Shown in pieces: positions 60,575 through 64,000 of a stretch of 64,000 bases of DNA. A program made the position numbers and the translations under genes. The notes below the pieces were generated by a model. That model saw only the letters and a program-made list of their open reading frames with translations, had not been told where the DNA came from and made no database searches. Every line of letters starts with the position of its first letter. The first letter of the stretch is position 1. The DNA is from Streptomyces sp. L-9-10. Its GTDB lineage: Bacteria > Actinomycetota > Actinomycetes > Streptomycetales > Streptomycetaceae. The DNA lies in the NCBI RefSeq assembly GCF_004151105.1, contig NZ_PHRF01000120.1:42039-106038 (forward strand), read 5' to 3'.

Positions 60575-63070
60575 CTAGTGACCTGCGCTGTCCACGACCG
60601 ACGACCACTCGTCGAGCAGCGCCTGCGCCGACGCGTCGTCGGGACCTTCGGCCCACAAATGAGTGACGGCCTCGGCCGGGTCGGGCAGCACCATCACCCA
60701 GCGGCCGTCGGCCTCCACCACACGCACCCCGTCCGTCGTGTCCACCTGTCGGTCTCCGGCCGCCTCGACGACGCTGCGCATGACCAGCCCCTTGACGGCC
60801 CAGGGCGTCGCCAGATCCCGGCGCAGCACATGGGCGCGCGGGATACGGGCGTCGATCTGGCTCAGCGTGAGCTGCGTACGCGCCACCAGACCGATCAGCC
60901 GCACGAAGGCGGCCGTACCGTCCAGGACACTGCTGAACTCCGGCACGATGAAGGCTCCGCGCCCGTCACCGCCGAAGATCGTGGTCTCCTCACGGCCCAC
61001 CCGGGTCAGATCGTCCGGCGAGGTGGTCGTCCACTCCACCTGCGTGCCGTGGTACGCGGCGACCTGCTCGGCGATCCTCGTCGTGGTCACGGGCAGCGCC
61101 ACCCGCCCGCTGCGGCGCTCGGCCGCGACGAGATCGAGCAGGACCAGCAGGGCGCGGTCGTCCTCGATGATCCTGCCCCGCTCGTCGACCAGCGACAACC
61201 GCTCACCGACGGGGTCGAACCGCACCCCGAACGCGGCCCGCGCCGAGGCGACGATCTCACCGAGCCTGACGAGGCCCGAACGGCGCGATTCGGCCGTCTC
61301 GGTCGGCCGGGACTCGTCGAGGCCGGGGTTGATGGTCAGCGCGTCGACGCCGAGCCGGCCCAGGAGGCTGGGCAGCACGAGTCCGGCGCTGCCGTTGGAC
61401 GCGTCGACCACGACCTTGAGCCCGGCCTCCGCGATCCCGGTCGTATCGACATTGCGCAGCAGCGAGCCGGTGTACGAGTCGAAGACGCTGGCCGGGAAGT
61501 GCAGGTCTCCGATCTCCCCGGGGAACGCGCGGCGGTACTCCTGTCGCGCGTACACCCGGTCCAGCTTGCGCTGACCGCCCTGCGACAGGTCGGCGCCGCG
61601 CTCGTCGAAGAACATGATGTCCACGGAGTCCGGGACCCCGGGCGTGGTACGGATCATGATGCCGCCGGCGCTGCCCCGGGCCGTCTGCTGACGGGCGACC
61701 GGCAGCGGGACATTCTCCAGGTCCCGGACGTCGATGGCGCTGGACTGAAGTGACGAGATGACGGCGCGCTTGAGCGCACGAGCACCACGTGAGTGGTCAC
61801 GCGCCGTGGTGACGGTGGAGCCCTTCTTCAGGGTTGTGGCATACGCGCCCGCGAGCCGCACCGCCACTTCTGGCGTGATCTCGACGTTCAGGATGCCGGA
61901 GACACCGCGCGCTCCGAAGAGATGCGCCTGCCCTCTGGACTCCCAGATCACCGACGTGTTGACGAAGGCGCCGGCTTCGATGGTCTTGAACGGGTAGACC
62001 CGCACATTGCCCTGGATGATCGATTCCTCGCCGACGAGGCACTCGTCGCCGATGACCGCGCCGTCCTCGATCCGGGCGGCGCGCATGATGTCCGTGTTCT
62101 TGCCGATCACACAGCCGCGCAGATTGCTGTGCTGCCCGATGTAGACGTTGTCGTGGACAACGGCCTTATGAAGGAACGCGCCGGTCTTGACGACGACATT
62201 GGATCCGACGACGGTGTGCTCGCGAATCTCCGCGTCGGCCTCGACCTTGGCGTAGTCACCGATGTACAGCGGCCCGCGCATTACGGCGTCGGGATGGACC
62301 TCGGCGCCTTCGGCGATCCACACGCCCGGTGAGATCTCGAAGCCGTCGATATCGACGTCGACCTTGCCTTCGAGCACATCGGCCTGGGCCTTGACGTAGC
62401 TCTCGTGCGTGCCGACGTCCTCCCAGTAGCCTTCGGCGATATAGCCGTAGACCTTCTTGCCCTCCTTCATCAACTGAGGGAAGACATCACCGGACCAGTC
62501 CACCGACACGTCGGCCTCGACATAGTCGAAGACCTCGGGCTCCATCACGTAGATGCCCGTGTTCACGGTGTCCGAGAAGACCTGTCCCCAGGTGGGCTTC
62601 TCCAGGAAGCGCTCAACCTTTCCCTCTTCGTCCACGATCGTGATGCCGAATTCCAGTGGATTCGGCACCCGGGTCAGACACACCGTCACCAGTGCGCCCT
62701 TTTCCTTGTGGAAGGCGATGAGGTCGGTCAGATCGAAATCGGTGAGCGCGTCACCGGAAATAACGAGGAAGGCATCGTCCTTCAGTGCCTCCTCCGCGTT
62801 CTTCACACTCCCCGCGGTGCCGAGCGGCTTCTCCTCGTTGGCATAGGTCAGTTCCATGCCCAGCTCTTCACCGTCACCGAAATAGTTCTTGACGAGAGAG
62901 GCGAGGAATTGCACGGTTACGACGGTCTCACTGAGCCCATGGCGCTTGAGCAACCGCAGCACATGCTCCATGATCGGCCGGTTTACGACCGGCAGGAGCG
63001 GCTTGGGCATGCTTGAGGTCATGGGGCGAAGTCGAGTACCTTCGCCACCGGCCATCACGACGGCCTTCAT
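60575..63070 (-). CDS. Mannose-1-phosphate guanylyltransferase with degenerate phosphomannomutase-like domain
   Basis: 831 residues in three parts. An N-terminal nucleotidyltransferase (1-235) with VVMAGGEGTRLRPMT and PKPLLPVVN and GYWEDVGTHESYV. Then a left-handed beta-helix (about 245-380) of hexapeptides such as GDYAKVEADAEIREHTVVGS. A phosphohexomutase-like region (about 385-830) follows, where the metal loop reads FDPVGERL near 616 instead of DGDxDR and the sugar loop reads GGDGRGAF near 696, so mutase activity is doubtful. The phosphoserine region is RDHSRGAR near 424. The product is probably GDP-mannose or a related sugar nucleotide. The ATG follows AGGAGG. Confidence 0.88.
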   Translation of the reverse strand: MKAVVMAGGEGTRLRPMTSSMPKPLLPVVNRPIMEHVLRLLKRHGLSETVVTVQFLASLVKNYFGDGEELGMELTYANEEKPLGTAGSVKNAEEALKDDAFLVISGDALTDFDLTDLIAFHKEKGALVTVCLTRVPNPLEFGITIVDEEGKVERFLEKPTWGQVFSDTVNTGIYVMEPEVFDYVEADVSVDWSGDVFPQLMKEGKKVYGYIAEGYWEDVGTHESYVKAQADVLEGKVDVDIDGFEISPGVWIAEGAEVHPDAVMRGPLYIGDYAKVEADAEIREHTVVGSNVVVKTGAFLHKAVVHDNVYIGQHSNLRGCVIGKNTDIMRAARIEDGAVIGDECLVGEESIIQGNVRVYPFKTIEAGAFVNTSVIWESRGQAHLFGARGVSGILNVEITPEVAVRLAGAYATTLKKGSTVTTARDHSRGARALKRAVISSLQSSAIDVRDLENVPLPVARQQTARGSAGGIMIRTTPGVPDSVDIMFFDERGADLSQGGQRKLDRVYARQEYRRAFPGEIGDLHFPASVFDSYTGSLLRNVDTTGIAEAGLKVVVDASNGSAGLVLPSLLGRLGVDALTINPGLDESRPTETAESRRSGLVRLGEIVASARAAFGVRFDPVGERLSLVDERGRIIEDDRALLVLLDLVAAERRSGRVALPVTTTRIAEQVAAYHGTQVEWTTTSPDDLTRVGREETTIFGGDGRGAFIVPEFSSVLDGTAAFVRLIGLVARTQLTLSQIDARIPRAHVLRRDLATPWAVKGLVMRSVVEAAGDRQVDTTDGVRVVEADGRWVMVLPDPAEAVTHLWAEGPDDASAQALLDEWSSVVDSAGH

Positions 63071-63183
63071 GTCGGAAGCGTCCTCCTTGAAGAGACGGTC
63101 TCGCCGACTTCACCCGTCTGGACAGAGGCCCCATTGACGTCGGGCGCGGGCCGGCGACACTGCACGGCACCACATCGACGAGT

Positions 63184-63792
63184 TCAGTCGGCCACGTTGT
63201 CCGCCTTGACAAGCCGACGGACCTGGACCACATACAGGATCCCTGCCCACCAATAGAGACTTGTACCCCAAATAGCGAACGCCCATCCGAAAACTTCAGC
63301 GAGTGACGCAAGCCAGCCACTTCCGTCACTGAGGAGCAGCAGCGGGAAGGCGTACATCAAGTTGAAGGTAGCCGCCTTGCCCAGGAAGTTCACCTGGGGA
63401 GGCGGATAGCCGTGCCTGCGAAGGATGGCCACCATGACCAGAAGCATCAGTTCCCGGGCCACGAGGGCCGCGGTGAGCCAGAGGGGAAGAATCTCCCGCC
63501 AGGTGAGGCCAACCAGGGTGGAAAGGATGTAGAGCCGGTCGGCCGCGGGGTCGAGGAGTCGCCCCAGGCTGCTGATCTGGTTCCAGCGGCGGGCGAGCTT
63601 GCCGTCGAGATAGTCGCTGACGCCGCTCAGCATGAGCACCAGCAAGGCCCATCCATCGCTCTTCGGCCCGCCGAACTCGGGGCGCAGGATCAGCCACAGG
63701 AAGAGCGGTACGCCGACGAGGCGGGCCATGCTGAGGATGTTGGGGATGGTGAGCACCCGGTCCGTCTGAACGCGAGTCTCCTGGACCTCCAC
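63184..63792 (-). CDS. CDP-alcohol phosphatidyltransferase (probable eukaryote-type cardiolipin synthase)
   Basis: A 202-residue membrane enzyme with the full CDP-alcohol phosphatidyltransferase motif D-x2-D-G-x2-A-R-x8-G-x3-D-x3-D in SDYLDGKLARRWNQISSLGR followed by LLDPAADR. It joins CDP-diacylglycerol to an alcohol. In Streptomyces coelicolor the orthologue next to the ManC-like gene was described as a cardiolipin synthase of eukaryotic type (recalled literature, not checked), so PG rather than glycerol 3-phosphate is the likely acceptor. The GTG at 63792 follows AGGAGG. The motif is certain, the acceptor inferred. Confidence 0.85.
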   Translation of the reverse strand: MEVQETRVQTDRVLTIPNILSMARLVGVPLFLWLILRPEFGGPKSDGWALLVLMLSGVSDYLDGKLARRWNQISSLGRLLDPAADRLYILSTLVGLTWREILPLWLTAALVARELMLLVMVAILRRHGYPPPQVNFLGKAATFNLMYAFPLLLLSDGSGWLASLAEVFGWAFAIWGTSLYWWAGILYVVQVRRLVKADNVAD

Positions 63793-63910
63793 CCGGGGGC
63801 CTCCTGTGTGGAACGTGCCAACGATGCCTCCTGACCCTACCCTCAGGGCCGGCGGACCGACGCAGGGGGGTGAGGAAAGGGGCAAAAGTGAGAGTGTCTG
63901 CGGAACGCAG

Positions 63911-63941
63911 GAATGCCCCGCACCAAAGGTGCGGGGCATTC
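63911..63941 (-). terminator. Terminator of the ribosomal RNA operon
   Basis: Perfect 14-base arms GAATGCCCCGCACC and GGTGCGGGGCATTC with an AAA loop lie 13 bases beyond the 5S 3' end on the minus strand. Confidence 0.9.
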
Positions 63942-63954
63942 CCATCAAAAATTG

Positions 63955-64000
63955 TTCGGCGGCGTCCTACTCTCCCACAGGGTCCCCCCTGCAGTACCAT
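63955..64000 (-). rRNA. rrf: 5S ribosomal RNA, 3' part only
   Basis: The complement of the last 46 bases matches the 3' end of actinobacterial 5S rRNA (ATGGTACTGC, then GTGGGAGAGTAGGACGCCGC). The 5' part and, presumably, the 23S gene lie beyond the window. A strong terminator follows. Confidence 0.93.

Overview
The window is high-GC actinobacterial chromosome, almost certainly Streptomyces. G/C dominates third codon positions, many genes start with GTG, several promoters are leaderless, and the right end matches a well-known Streptomyces gene order: gcvP, PRC-barrel protein, DNA polymerase IV, MerR, DUF151, FtsR-like MerR, GarA/OdhI-like FHA protein, DUF881-Sbp-DUF881, ManC-type fusion, CDP-alcohol phosphatidyltransferase. 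The last bases are the 3' end of a 5S rRNA on the minus strand, so a ribosomal RNA operon lies just to the right and reads into this window.

Layout. 0.1-5.4 kb: undecaprenyl-diphosphatase (uppP), a small leaderless gene, a protease/STAND-NTPase/WD40 giant gene split by a frameshift, and a LOG-family hydrolase behind a strong palindrome. 5.7-11.0 kb: a compact candidate biosynthetic locus with an FMN-barrel protein, a one-module A-T-reductase NRPS-like protein and a convergent cytochrome P450. 11.2-16.2 kb: a trans-4-hydroxy-L-proline catabolic operon (D-hydroxyproline dehydrogenase subunits, DapA-type deaminase, epimerase). Two of its genes are joined in frame and the epimerase carries a one-base frameshift. 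16.4-27.7 kb: SnoaL-like protein, apolipoprotein N-acyltransferase, Gfo/Idh oxidoreductase, a deletion scar holding two 5'-truncated genes, DinB-like protein, small lipoprotein, ung, an orphan peptide-binding lipoprotein, two SDR genes and a HipA-like kinase/DUF3037 pair. 27.8-32.4 kb: FAD monooxygenase, MmyB-type regulator, SDR, a second deletion scar and a Rieske lipoprotein. 32.6-39.0 kb: LysR and MocR regulators and three EamA transporters. 39.1-50.1 kb: Clp-N protein, PadR regulator, methyltransferase, a secreted cysteine-repeat protein, PhzF, CPBP protease, a VWA/binding-protein fusion, a glutamate-cysteine ligase homologue and small Streptomyces genes. 50.2-64.0 kb: gcvP under a tandem glycine riboswitch, then the conserved division/metabolism-control and envelope block.

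How the genes work together. The hydroxyproline operon is chained by short overlaps and should convert trans-4-hydroxyproline to 2-oxoglutarate semialdehyde; the final dehydrogenase is not here. The right block combines a TCA-control FHA protein, a division activator (FtsR family), Sbp/DUF881 membrane proteins, sugar-nucleotide synthesis and phospholipid head-group transfer. The A-T-R protein and P450 could make and oxidise an amino-acid-derived aldehyde or alcohol.

Limits. All calls come from reading the sequence without database searches. Three frameshifts (near 2406, 11517 and 31320) could be real mutations or sequencing errors.
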